DNA of 64,000 bases from JBCDGZ01 sp038750655. GTDB taxonomy: Bacteria > Bacteroidota > Bacteroidia > Chitinophagales > Saprospiraceae. The notes under the pieces are model-generated. The model did not search any database, had not been told where the DNA came from, and saw only the letters and a program-made list of their open reading frames with translations. Both the position numbers and the translations under genes were made by a program. The stretch spans positions 61,632-125,631 of the forward strand of contig JBCDGZ010000004.1 of assembly GCA_038750655.1 (NCBI GenBank), given 5' to 3'. Positions 17,176 through 24,740 of the stretch are shown here, in pieces. Each line of letters opens with the position of its first letter. Positions within the stretch are counted from its first letter, which is position 1.

Positions 17176-17961
17176 TCAGGTAATTTCGCCGATGATGTAC
17201 AGCTGTTGTAAATTCGGCGTGGCTTTGCCGCCTTTGTCTTCCAGGGTAATCGCAAACGCCTGCGGCTTGGCGATGAAGGGCACCTCTAGGAGTTCGGGCC
17301 CCTCGCCCTGCCATTCCAGCAGTCCCATATCTACCGGCTGCCCTTCGACGATGGCCCAGAGCTGGTATTGCTTATTGTTCGGCGGTGTCGGCAATTGAAA
17401 AATATCGAGGAGGGCCTTTTGCTGCTGTCCATTCCAATGCACCACTGCGCTGGACTGCGGCGATAGCTTTGTACCTTTCAGGGCTACATTACGGGTCGAT
17501 GGGGCTCGCAAAACGGCAATCTGTTGATAGCATTGACCGTGGTGCTGGTGGATTTCATCGCAGTTGGCCTGTAGCTGCTGGTATTTGGTTTCCAGCTCGC
17601 TGGCCGCCCGGCTATTTTGTTGAGCTTGAGTGTAGAAGTAACTGGCTGCTACCGCCATAGTGAGTACGCCTAGCCCCAAAAAGAGGAGATTCCAGGAGCC
17701 TGGCTTAGAAGGCGGATCGGCCTTCGGCTCCTCTTTTTCCTGGCGAATCTGTTGCATGATTTGCTGCTCGATGTGCGGGGGGGCATCCTGGGCAAAGGCG
17801 CTGGCGTAGCGCTCCAAAGCCTGTTCGATGGCTTCCAGTTCTTTTTTGATTGCTGGATACTGCGACGAGAGTTGTTCAACCTCAGCTGCCTGGTCGGCAG
17901 ACAGCAACCCCATCACATAAGCTTCCAATTTACCAGACGATATATACTCATTGATGTTCAA
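17176..17961 (-). CDS. RskA-like membrane anti-sigma factor
   Basis: 261 residues: N-terminal cytoplasmic helical domain (INEYISSGKLEAYVMGLLSADQAAEVEQL), one membrane helix (LLFLGLGVLTMAVAASYFY, about 91-109), a coiled-coil stretch, and an extracytoplasmic domain of the anti-sigma-K type (LPTPPNNKQYQLWAIVEGQPVDMG, QAFAITLEDKGG). It would hold the adjacent ECF sigma factor at the membrane. It lies 53 bases after the sigma gene stop and is followed at once by the PHP phosphatase gene in the same frame. Confidence 0.9.
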   Translation of the reverse strand: MNINEYISSGKLEAYVMGLLSADQAAEVEQLSSQYPAIKKELEAIEQALERYASAFAQDAPPHIEQQIMQQIRQEKEEPKADPPSKPGSWNLLFLGLGVLTMAVAASYFYTQAQQNSRAASELETKYQQLQANCDEIHQHHGQCYQQIAVLRAPSTRNVALKGTKLSPQSSAVVHWNGQQQKALLDIFQLPTPPNNKQYQLWAIVEGQPVDMGLLEWQGEGPELLEVPFIAKPQAFAITLEDKGGKATPNLQQLYIIGEIT

Positions 17962-18014
17962 TGGAAGGGCTCAGATTTCTACGTTTTAGTTGAGGTTTAC
18001 GGTTATTCTATTCT

Positions 18015-18605
18015 TTATGACTCATGTAATAGATCCAGATCATTCAATCGCTTGCGGAGTACCTTGATTGCAGCTCTGATTCTGGATTTGATGGTCCCTA
18101 GCGGGGTCTCCGTAGCCTCGGCTGCTTCCTTTTGTGTGTATCCCTGAAAGTAAATGAGGTCAATCAATAAACGATGGTGATCTTCCATAGCTTCAATAAC
18201 TTTGGCTAACCCACTATCTCGTATCTGCATCTCTTCACTGAGTGCCTCATTTTTAAATACGAGTGGATCGTAGGTTTCGGTTTTAGCATCCTGCTTAAAT
18301 CTTGCGGTACGGGTGCGGTCGATGGCCGTATTTCTCGCAATATTGGCCAGCCAAGTGAACAGCCGACCTTTGGTCGGATCGTAGGTATGGCCATTTTTCC
18401 AGACTTTTAAGAAAACATCTTGCAGGGTTTCGCTGGCTAACTCTTTGTTGTTCAGTATTTTGAGGATGATACCGTAGAGTGCGCTACCATAGGCATGGTA
18501 CGCCAGCTTTACACCTTCTTCTTTTTTCTGAGCCAGAAGGCTGGTGATTGTTTTCTCTAAGAAGTTGTCGTTGAGTTTCTTCGGGTTCATTAAACTTGAG
18601 TACAA
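18015..18605 (-). CDS. ECF RNA polymerase sigma factor (SigK-like)
   Basis: 196 residues. Region 2: LAYHAYGSALYGIILKILNNKELASETLQDVFLKVWKNGHTYDPTKGRLFTWLANIARNTAIDRTR; region 4: MEDHHRLLIDLIYFQGYTQKEAAEATETPLGTIKSRIRAAIKVLRK. Both are complete. It heads a leftward group with the RskA-like anti-sigma factor and probably the PHP phosphatase. Its target regulon cannot be read from the window. The repeat-rich spacer lies immediately upstream, so its promoter is within or next to the repeats. Confidence 0.93.
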   Translation of the reverse strand: MYSSLMNPKKLNDNFLEKTITSLLAQKKEEGVKLAYHAYGSALYGIILKILNNKELASETLQDVFLKVWKNGHTYDPTKGRLFTWLANIARNTAIDRTRTARFKQDAKTETYDPLVFKNEALSEEMQIRDSGLAKVIEAMEDHHRLLIDLIYFQGYTQKEAAEATETPLGTIKSRIRAAIKVLRKRLNDLDLLHES

Positions 18606-18670
18606 TTATCCTATTAGGCATGGTGAAGGTAAGGATTTATTCTCAAGTTTTGAGGTTTTATTGGGGGGAT

Positions 18671-18753
18671 TGTTGCGCCTTTGGCGCTTTTGGGTGGACG
18701 GTTGACGGTTGACGCCTTTGGCGTTTTGGTTGACGGTTGACGGTTGACGGTGG
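18671..18753. repeat. Heptamer tract and palindromes (family A repeat)
   Basis: GCGCCTTTGGCGC at 18675-18687 and GACGCCTTTGGCGT at 18711-18724 are joined by GGTTGAC/GGTGGAC heptamers in tandem (18692-18753). These are the same palindromes and heptamers as at 9.3-9.5 kb. The run continues into the duplicated block described next. Confidence 0.82.
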
Positions 18754-18918
18754 ACGGCTGAAAGTAGTAGGACGTAAGGGACGTAGTGGTACGTGGCTCC
18801 GCACCACTACGTCTGGCCGTCTACCGTCCACCGTCGACCCGGTCGGCCCTAGGCCGCCCCACCGCTGCCTACGGCAGCTTACTCCGGCACATTATTCGGA
18901 TTCAACAAGTCGTAAAAC
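18754..18918. repeat. Duplicated block, copy 1, with orphan 3' end of the OmpA gene
   Basis: 165 bases nearly matching copy 2 at 18952-19137. It contains an 11-bp inverted pair (GACGTAGTGGT / ACCACTACGTC), reverse heptamers, and at its right end a reverse-strand segment encoding FYDLLNPNNVPE and a stop, the exact C terminus of the neighbouring OmpA-family protein. It differs from the real gene end at three bases in those codons, all synonymous. Confidence 0.85.
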
Positions 18919-18951
18919 GGTTGACGCCTTTGGCGCTTTGGTGGATGGGGG

Positions 18952-19137
18952 ACGGCTGAAAGTAGTAGGACGTAATGGGACGTAATGGGACGTAATGGGA
19001 CGTAGTGGTACGTGGCTCCGCACCACTACGTCTGGCCGTCGACCGTCGACCGTCTACCCGGTCGGCCACAGGCCGCCCCACCACTGCCTACGGCAGTTTA
19101 CTCCGGAACATTATTCGGGTTCAGCAAGTCGTAAAAC
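18952..19137. repeat. Duplicated block, copy 2, overlapping the real OmpA gene end
   Basis: Second copy of the block, 186 bases. The extra length comes from more units of a 10-base repeat (GACGTAATGG three times, then GACGTAGTGG). It runs into the last 12 codons of the OmpA-family gene. Between the copies (18919-18951) is another GACGCCTTTGGCGC palindrome with a heptamer. Confidence 0.85.
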
Positions 19138-20033
19138 TGATCCAGCTTAGGCAGGATGATAATACGCGTCCGGCGGTTGGTGGCTCGACCCTCGGGGGTG
19201 TCATTGGAGGCCAGGGTGTTGTATTCTCCGCGGCCGGAGGCAATGAGGCGATTGGGATCGATTTTGAACTGGGTCTGTAAGGAGCGGACAACAGAGGTGG
19301 CGCGCTTGACACTGAGGTCCCAGTTGTCTTTGATGCAAGAGTTGCTGATGGGTACATTGTCGGTGTAGCCTTCGACCATGACTTCAACGTTGGGGCGAGT
19401 AGCGACAATTTTGGCGATTTTGCCCAGTACTTCGTTGGCCCGGTCGGTTAGGGTGGAGGCACCGCTTTGGAAGAGCATCTTGTCGGAGAGGTTGATGAAG
19501 ACGACAGTTTTGTCGACTTTGATTTCTACATCACGGTCTTCGATGCCTTCTTGCAGTACGCCTTTGAGGTTGACGGCAAGGGCCAGGTTGATGGAGTCGG
19601 CTCGGGTCTTGGCGGCTTGTAGCAGTTGGATATATTTATCTTTTTCATTCAGCTGCGACAGGGTTTCCTTAATATTTTCACTGGCCGACTGAGAAAGTGT
19701 GGTCAAGTCATCGACCTGATTGAGTTGCTTGTCGCGCTGCTTTTTGAGGTCATCGATTTGCAGCTTGAGGTCGCGAATCTGCTCTTCGCGCAGGTTCATG
19801 GTGTTGCTGTTGTTGCTGATTTGGCTTTCCAATTGTTTGCGCTCCTGTTCGCAGGCGTCGAGGCGGTTCATGTACGCATTGAGGTCTTTACCGCATTTGC
19901 CCAGCTGTTCATTGGCGATGTCCAGTTCGCTTTGCATATTTTGTTGCATGCTGGAAAATTGCTTTTTGCTGACGCAGGAGGCCATCATCAGGAGGCCAAG
20001 CAGCAGCATCAGGGGCTGGAAATTGTATTTCAT
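19098..20033 (-). CDS. OmpA-family outer-membrane lipoprotein
   Basis: About 311 residues from the ATG at 20033. An earlier in-frame ATG (20087) would add 18 unlikely residues before the signal peptide and overlap the MscS gene. The signal LLLGLLMMASC ends in a lipobox Cys, so the protein is lipid-anchored. A long coiled coil (about 25-150) precedes an OmpA C-terminal peptidoglycan-binding domain (LFQSGASTLTDRANEVLGKIAKI, MVEGYTDNVP, NWDLSVKRATSVVRSL, GRGEYNTLASNDTPEGRATNRRTRI). It would tie the outer membrane to the wall. The last 12 codons are duplicated downstream (18754-18918). Confidence 0.9.
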   Translation of the reverse strand: MKYNFQPLMLLLGLLMMASCVSKKQFSSMQQNMQSELDIANEQLGKCGKDLNAYMNRLDACEQERKQLESQISNNSNTMNLREEQIRDLKLQIDDLKKQRDKQLNQVDDLTTLSQSASENIKETLSQLNEKDKYIQLLQAAKTRADSINLALAVNLKGVLQEGIEDRDVEIKVDKTVVFINLSDKMLFQSGASTLTDRANEVLGKIAKIVATRPNVEVMVEGYTDNVPISNSCIKDNWDLSVKRATSVVRSLQTQFKIDPNRLIASGRGEYNTLASNDTPEGRATNRRTRIIILPKLDQFYDLLNPNNVPE

Positions 20034-20083
20034 AAGGTTGGTTTTTATAAGATATAAGGTGTTAAAATCAATATAAGGTTCGA

Positions 20084-20923
20084 TCACTTATTTTGTTCGC
20101 TTCTGATCCAAACGTCACGCTGAGGAAAGGGTATGGAGATGTTGTTTTTTTCAAACAATTCGACGATCTCATACCGCAAATCACTTTTAACGAACTCACT
20201 TCCGATGAAATTGTGGCTGTAATAATGCAAGACAAAATCCAGCGAGGAAGCCCCAAAATCTTTGAATTGCACCTTCGGTTCTGGGAAGGCGAGGACGTCC
20301 TGATGACTACGCGCCGCCTGCAGCAGCAAACTGGTGACCAGCTGCACATCGGAGCCGTAGGCGACGCCGACCGCCACCTGAAAACGATTAGGGGAATCTT
20401 TGTGGCTCCAATTCACCACCTGATCCACCACCAATTTGGAGTTGGGAATAATAATGGAAATGTCATCCAGGGTCTCCACCTTCGAAGTACGGATACCGAT
20501 GTCCCGTACCGTACCAATTACGCCATCTACGGAGACAATATCCCCCACTTCAACCGTGGCCTCTGAGAGCAAGATAATGCCCGAAATCAAATCATTAAAG
20601 GTCTGCTGCAACCCCAGTCCAACACCAACCAGCAAGGCGGCTGCACCTCCCCAGAAGACCGACAAATGAATGCCAATCAACTGAATGGCCCAGATTAAAG
20701 CAGCAGTATAAACGATGTATTTGAGGATGGTACGAGTCGCATATTTTCGTCCAATATCTACATTTCGCTTGCGGAAAAAGCGTTCTAGAAAGGTGCGATC
20801 GATGATGATCAAGAGGATTTTTGCCCCCACTAAAACCAAAATAGCCGAGCTGATCTTAAGTAGATTGAGCGAATATCCCCCAACTTCCAGAAAGTTGTAT
20901 TCCAGTATTTCCGTGAAAGTCAT
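20084..20923 (-). CDS. MscS-family mechanosensitive channel
   Basis: 279 residues. Three predicted membrane helices in the first 115 residues, the pore helix with the small-residue pattern FWGGAAALLVGVGLGLQQTFNDLISGIILL, then the beta domain (VEVGDIVSVDGVIGTVRDIGIRTSKVETLDDISIIIPNSKLV) and an alpha/beta C-terminal part. Members open on membrane tension and release solutes during osmotic downshock. It lies 50 bases upstream of the OmpA-family lipoprotein on the same strand, and the two may be co-transcribed as envelope genes. Confidence 0.93.
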   Translation of the reverse strand: MTFTEILEYNFLEVGGYSLNLLKISSAILVLVGAKILLIIIDRTFLERFFRKRNVDIGRKYATRTILKYIVYTAALIWAIQLIGIHLSVFWGGAAALLVGVGLGLQQTFNDLISGIILLSEATVEVGDIVSVDGVIGTVRDIGIRTSKVETLDDISIIIPNSKLVVDQVVNWSHKDSPNRFQVAVGVAYGSDVQLVTSLLLQAARSHQDVLAFPEPKVQFKDFGASSLDFVLHYYSHNFIGSEFVKSDLRYEIVELFEKNNISIPFPQRDVWIRSEQNK

Positions 20924-21113
20924 ACTACGCGGTGATTTTGTGATTCGAGGCTATACCCTTGAGACTTCCCCTGTTTTTAAAGTCACATGTTGATTCGGGC
21001 AATATAAGAAATAATTCCCGCTTTGCTCCCTATTCTAGTCTATAGCCATCGTTGTATCGTGAAGGTATATTGTTGAAGGTTACTGGGGGATTTTTTCCCT
21101 GGATTCGCTGCTT

Positions 21114-22304
21114 CTACTCTGATCTGAAATGAATGACATACGGTTGCTGGCAAAAGATTTGGGCCGTTTCTAAATACTTGAGGTAGTCGAAAAAAATATC
21201 CTCCTGCATTTTCGAGCCTTCGATCTGATTGAGCAAGCTGCGCTCTTCGATGTCGAGCAACAGCCGGGGCTGAAGGCCGTCGTTTTGGGTGAAGGTGCTT
21301 TGTAATTGATTGAGATAATTGGCCTCTTCGGCAATGGTTTGACGATAAAAGAGCAGGGCCTGAATTTGGCTCAACACCTCCAACCGCAATCGCTTTAATC
21401 GATGATCATATGCTCGTTGATCCCATTTTTGCTGCTGCTCGAGCTCGCCCTGTTTGAGCCGCAGCTCTTGTATTTTTATTTTTCGATTACCAGAATTAGG
21501 GATGCGAAAGGCCAACCCTACAGAAAAGCGTTCGCGAAAAGGATCATCGTGCGGACCGACGTAGCGCAGTTGGGCAAAGTCGAGGTATTGCTTGGCTTCG
21601 GCCTGCTCCAAGTCGATTTCTTTTTGGGCCAACTCCTTTTCGTAGGCCAGCTGTGGATCGATAGGGGGAGCAGCAGCTGTAGCCTCTTGCACCTGCGCCT
21701 GGATTTGATTGGTATTGATAAAATTACTAAAGTCGAAGATCGAGTTGGGCAAATCATTCTGGTCGGCGATCAACTGCCGTTCTAATAGTAATTCTTGTTG
21801 GGCGATGGCTACTTCGCTGCGTTTGATGCGGAGCTTGAACCAGTCGTCGGCGTCCAAATCATTGGTGCCCAGGGTTTGTAGCAATAGGCGCTCCTGTTGC
21901 AGATAGAGGGTATCCAGAGCTTGGTAGAATTGCAACTGTTGCTCGATAAAAAAGAGGCTACCCCAATCAATATGGGCTTCCAAGAGGCGATCACAGTAAG
22001 CCTCCCGCCCTTCGGCCTCCGGCAGCTGAAGAAGCTGATCAGAAAGCGCCCGCTGCGCCCGGCGCTTCTTCCCACTACTGGGCTGCATACGGAACGTATA
22101 CTCCTGCTGCCCAAAGTCAAAATCCCGGGTCTCCGTTCGCAAGTCATAGGTTTCCACCCAGGGCAAGGAAATTCGCTCTTCTATGGGAGCTGGTTCTCCC
22201 TCATACCCCTCCATACACTGCGCAAAAAACACCTCCGCCGTCACGGGCGACTGCGCCAACGTACAAATGGGAAAAGCCAACAAAACGAAAGATAACCAAC
22301 GCAT
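21114..22304 (-). CDS. TolC-like outer-membrane efflux protein
   Basis: 396 residues with a signal peptide (to about LAQS) and long Gln/Glu/Leu-rich helices in two repeated halves (ALDTLYLQQERLLLQTLGTNDLDADDWFKLRIKRSEVAIAQQELL and QKEIDLEQAEAKQYLDFAQLRYVGPHDDPFRERFSVGLAFRIP), the pattern of the trimeric outer-membrane tunnel family. It is shorter than E. coli TolC. It begins two bases after the HlyD-like adaptor gene stop, so adaptor and tunnel are translated together; the DUF4956 protein is the first gene. The transported substrate is unknown. Confidence 0.78.
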   Translation of the reverse strand: MRWLSFVLLAFPICTLAQSPVTAEVFFAQCMEGYEGEPAPIEERISLPWVETYDLRTETRDFDFGQQEYTFRMQPSSGKKRRAQRALSDQLLQLPEAEGREAYCDRLLEAHIDWGSLFFIEQQLQFYQALDTLYLQQERLLLQTLGTNDLDADDWFKLRIKRSEVAIAQQELLLERQLIADQNDLPNSIFDFSNFINTNQIQAQVQEATAAAPPIDPQLAYEKELAQKEIDLEQAEAKQYLDFAQLRYVGPHDDPFRERFSVGLAFRIPNSGNRKIKIQELRLKQGELEQQQKWDQRAYDHRLKRLRLEVLSQIQALLFYRQTIAEEANYLNQLQSTFTQNDGLQPRLLLDIEERSLLNQIEGSKMQEDIFFDYLKYLETAQIFCQQPYVIHFRSE

Positions 22305-22306
22305 AT

Positions 22307-23338
22307 TTACTCCGGAACTGTGGGTGAGGAAATGGGGTTGAGGCTGACCTTTTCTTTTTGTAAAAATTGGTTGTCTTTGGAGATGGCCACCAGCACTTCC
22401 CGACCGTAGGTTTTGATTTCCGGGAGCTTGCGCAGCCGAGTTGGAATCTCAACAATCCGAGAACCCAAGCCAATGACTTTGCCCGAATATTGAATGCTTT
22501 CCTCCTTCAGCGAAGCCACCCTAAAGGCATCGCCAATCTTAACCCGCAGTGTTAAATCCTCGTGGACATAGCCCTTGATGATGCCAGAATGGGGCTCGTA
22601 GAAAGACAGCAGGGTGGTGTAAGCCGGAATATGCTCCTCCTCCTTACAAGAAATATTGCCAATCAAACCATTATTAGGCGCACGAACCACAATGCGCTGC
22701 TCCTTTTGGGAGGCCTCGAAGGCTTGCTCTGCGGTCAGTCGCTTGATCTGCTCGCGGTAGGGGCTGTCTCCCAGTCTCAGTTCCTCCCTTATACCTACGA
22801 TTTGCAAGTCATAGTTTTTCGCCAAGCTGCGCTGTTCCTCCTCTAACTCGGCCAGCTCCTCTTGTATCGGCTGAAATGCCTCTTGGGGAACGGTACTCGT
22901 CGCCTCGACCAAATTATCAGCGATTTTTTGGAGTCTTTTCAATTCCTCCTCCTTCTGCCGAATCTTCAAGGCCAGTGCCTGCGCCCGCTGATCGCGATCC
23001 AACTCTAGCTCTGCCAGTTGCTGTTTCTTCTTTTGTCGCCAGATGGTCTCTTCCGCCTTCAGCTCGGCCATCCGAAAGGTCTGGTCCTCCATACTCGCCT
23101 CCGACGGCCGGCGGGAGAGCAGCATCAAGGTATCCCCGGCCTTCACCGACTGCCCGGGCGTAATCAAAATGCGATCGACCACCACCGGATAGTTGTAGTT
23201 GATCTCTGTTTCGTTGCTCTCGGCAAAACCATAAAAGGACAGATCGCTGCCGGGCAACCGGGGCCTTAGCACCGTAAAGAGGCCAATTCCTAGAAGCAAA
23301 ACGCTGATATAGAATAGATTGACTTTCACTGCAATCAA
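22307..23338 (-). CDS. HlyD-like periplasmic adaptor (membrane fusion protein)
   Basis: 343 residues: one N-terminal membrane helix (FYISVLLLGIGLFTVL), a lipoyl half-motif (VDRILITPGQSVKAGDTLMLL), a long coiled coil (about 95-205, Glu/Lys/Gln-rich), the second lipoyl half (EQRIVVRAPNNGLIGNISCKEEEHIPAYTTLLSFYE) and a beta-barrel domain. Such adaptors bridge an inner-membrane component to a TolC-like tunnel. The start overlaps the DUF4956 gene end by four bases, and the TolC-like gene starts two bases after its stop. No ABC, RND or MFS pump gene is adjacent. Confidence 0.85.
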   Translation of the reverse strand: MIAVKVNLFYISVLLLGIGLFTVLRPRLPGSDLSFYGFAESNETEINYNYPVVVDRILITPGQSVKAGDTLMLLSRRPSEASMEDQTFRMAELKAEETIWRQKKKQQLAELELDRDQRAQALALKIRQKEEELKRLQKIADNLVEATSTVPQEAFQPIQEELAELEEEQRSLAKNYDLQIVGIREELRLGDSPYREQIKRLTAEQAFEASQKEQRIVVRAPNNGLIGNISCKEEEHIPAYTTLLSFYEPHSGIIKGYVHEDLTLRVKIGDAFRVASLKEESIQYSGKVIGLGSRIVEIPTRLRKLPEIKTYGREVLVAISKDNQFLQKEKVSLNPISSPTVPE

Positions 23339-24084
23339 AGTTTAGTGGCTTGTTTCTGAAAAACGAGGCGCAGCCCTTCCAGCCCCTCTAGTCCCTTCAT
23401 ACTTTCGGTCAATCCAGAGACGGTAGCCGAGCGGCGGAGTCGAATCAGGTAGGTGAACTCCTGCAAATTTTCTCTTGAAATCTCTTCGATGGTCGGAATC
23501 CCCTCCTCGGTAATGGAGCGCACCTTCTTGGGGTTGAGAAAGCGGAGGCGATCCAATTCATAATTCGTACAATGCTTCGTCAACCGCTTTTCGATCAAGC
23601 CCTGTACCTCATCATTTTTGGGCACCTGCAATTTCAGTTCTCCAATCAACTCATTGGCATTGCTCATGGGTGAGAAGCGCAGGATGACGGCGGCGATGCA
23701 AAACACCAGTGTACCCGTCAGGGCAATTCCGAAACCGAGGACGCCGCAGGCGATACCCGCCGCCAGTGAGGCGAACATAAAGGTGATATTCCGAGGATCA
23801 TCCAGTACCGTCCGAAAACGGATAATCGATAAGGCCCCCAGCATGCCCAGGCCCCGCGCTAAGCTATCCCCAATGGCCTGCATCACGGTGGCCGCTACGA
23901 TAGCAATCAGCGCCAGCGACTGTAGGAAGTGCGCCTTTTTGTAGATGCTTTTGGTGGTCAGCTCGTAGGTGATAGCAATGAGGGAAGAGAGGAAAAATGC
24001 AAATAGGGCTGTAATAAGTATTACATAGAAACTAGGGGTATCCGGGTTGTAATTGAGCAACTCTATATCCAGCATGTTCAGCAA
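23335..24084 (-). CDS. DUF4956 membrane protein
   Basis: 249 residues: several membrane helices in the first 150 residues and the DUF4956 hallmark segment GMLGALSIIRFRTVLDDPRNITFMFASLAAGIACGVLGF, followed by a soluble C-terminal domain (IGELKLQVPKNDEVQGLIEKRL...YLIRLRRSATVSGLTESMKGLEGL). DUF4956 proteins are often found near VTC-type polyphosphate polymerases or CotH-like kinases; neither is seen here. It is first in a tight three-gene operon with an adaptor and a tunnel protein, occupying the place of the inner-membrane pump. That role is inferred from gene order only. Confidence 0.85.
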   Translation of the reverse strand: MLNMLDIELLNYNPDTPSFYVILITALFAFFLSSLIAITYELTTKSIYKKAHFLQSLALIAIVAATVMQAIGDSLARGLGMLGALSIIRFRTVLDDPRNITFMFASLAAGIACGVLGFGIALTGTLVFCIAAVILRFSPMSNANELIGELKLQVPKNDEVQGLIEKRLTKHCTNYELDRLRFLNPKKVRSITEEGIPTIEEISRENLQEFTYLIRLRRSATVSGLTESMKGLEGLEGLRLVFQKQATKL

Positions 24085-24740
24085 GCCATCGCTGTAGGCG
24101 TTTAGTTTAGGAACGGTAAGGTAAAGACTTTATTCTTTTTAGACTTCTTTTTGGAGGAAAGATTATTGATGGGTAGGTGGGGACGGACTACTACTTGACT
24201 GTTAGCTTACTGTTAGGTGATTATTACCTTATTGTTACGCAGTTGTTAATCAATCGTTGCTGGGTTTTGATTGCTGCTTGGGTGTTGTTCAGTTGTGTTT
24301 GATGGTTGATTCGTTATTGCTTAGTTGCTAATAGGTAAGTTGTTGATGGGGTAGTTGATTACAGGGCAGGGCATAGGAGGGTCTTTGGGAGGGCCCAACC
24401 CTCTGCCGCCACCGCCGGCATCCCCATCCTTTCGCAAAGCTTACCCACAGCTCCGCTACTACCTATCATGTTAGGATGCCGCAAAGTCGCCAAAATCACC
24501 TTCCTTCGGGACCCTTTTTTGGAAGGCGATTACAGCATAGACGGCGGAACAACGAAAATTCCATAATAATAGAAATTAAATATATGTAATAAAAAACATT
24601 TTGATAGTTTTTTGAGAGTGTAAGCACATGATTATTAGGCGATTGCGAAGGAGAAAATTTTTTTGAAAAAAATGAAAGAAACGATCTGCAAATCCTCTTT
24701 TTCCCATAACTTAAAGTAAACTTTCCTTCAACTAGAGCTT
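24085..24740. other. Long gene-free spacer with strong strand skew
   Basis: No supported gene. 24180-24360 is rich in T and G on this strand, with many TTGTTG/GTTGATT-like words and few C. 24362-24520 is suddenly C-rich (CCCAACCCTCTGCCGCCACC) and includes an inverted pair (GAGGGT...ACCCTC). 24550-24740 is AT-rich and probably holds the promoter of the rightward secreted-protein gene. No origin or known element is recognised. Confidence 0.5.

Noticed and set aside
18780..18830. Inverted pair around GACGTAGTGGT as an integron attC site
   Set aside because: No integrase gene, no attC core features, and the pair is part of a larger repeated palindrome.
18960..19020. 10-base direct repeats (GACGTAATGG) as a CRISPR-like array
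   Set aside because: Units are contiguous, without spacers, and too short; they belong to the family A repeat block.
20034..20087. Longer start for the OmpA-family lipoprotein
   Set aside because: It would put 18 polar residues before the lipoprotein signal sequence and overlap the MscS stop codon.
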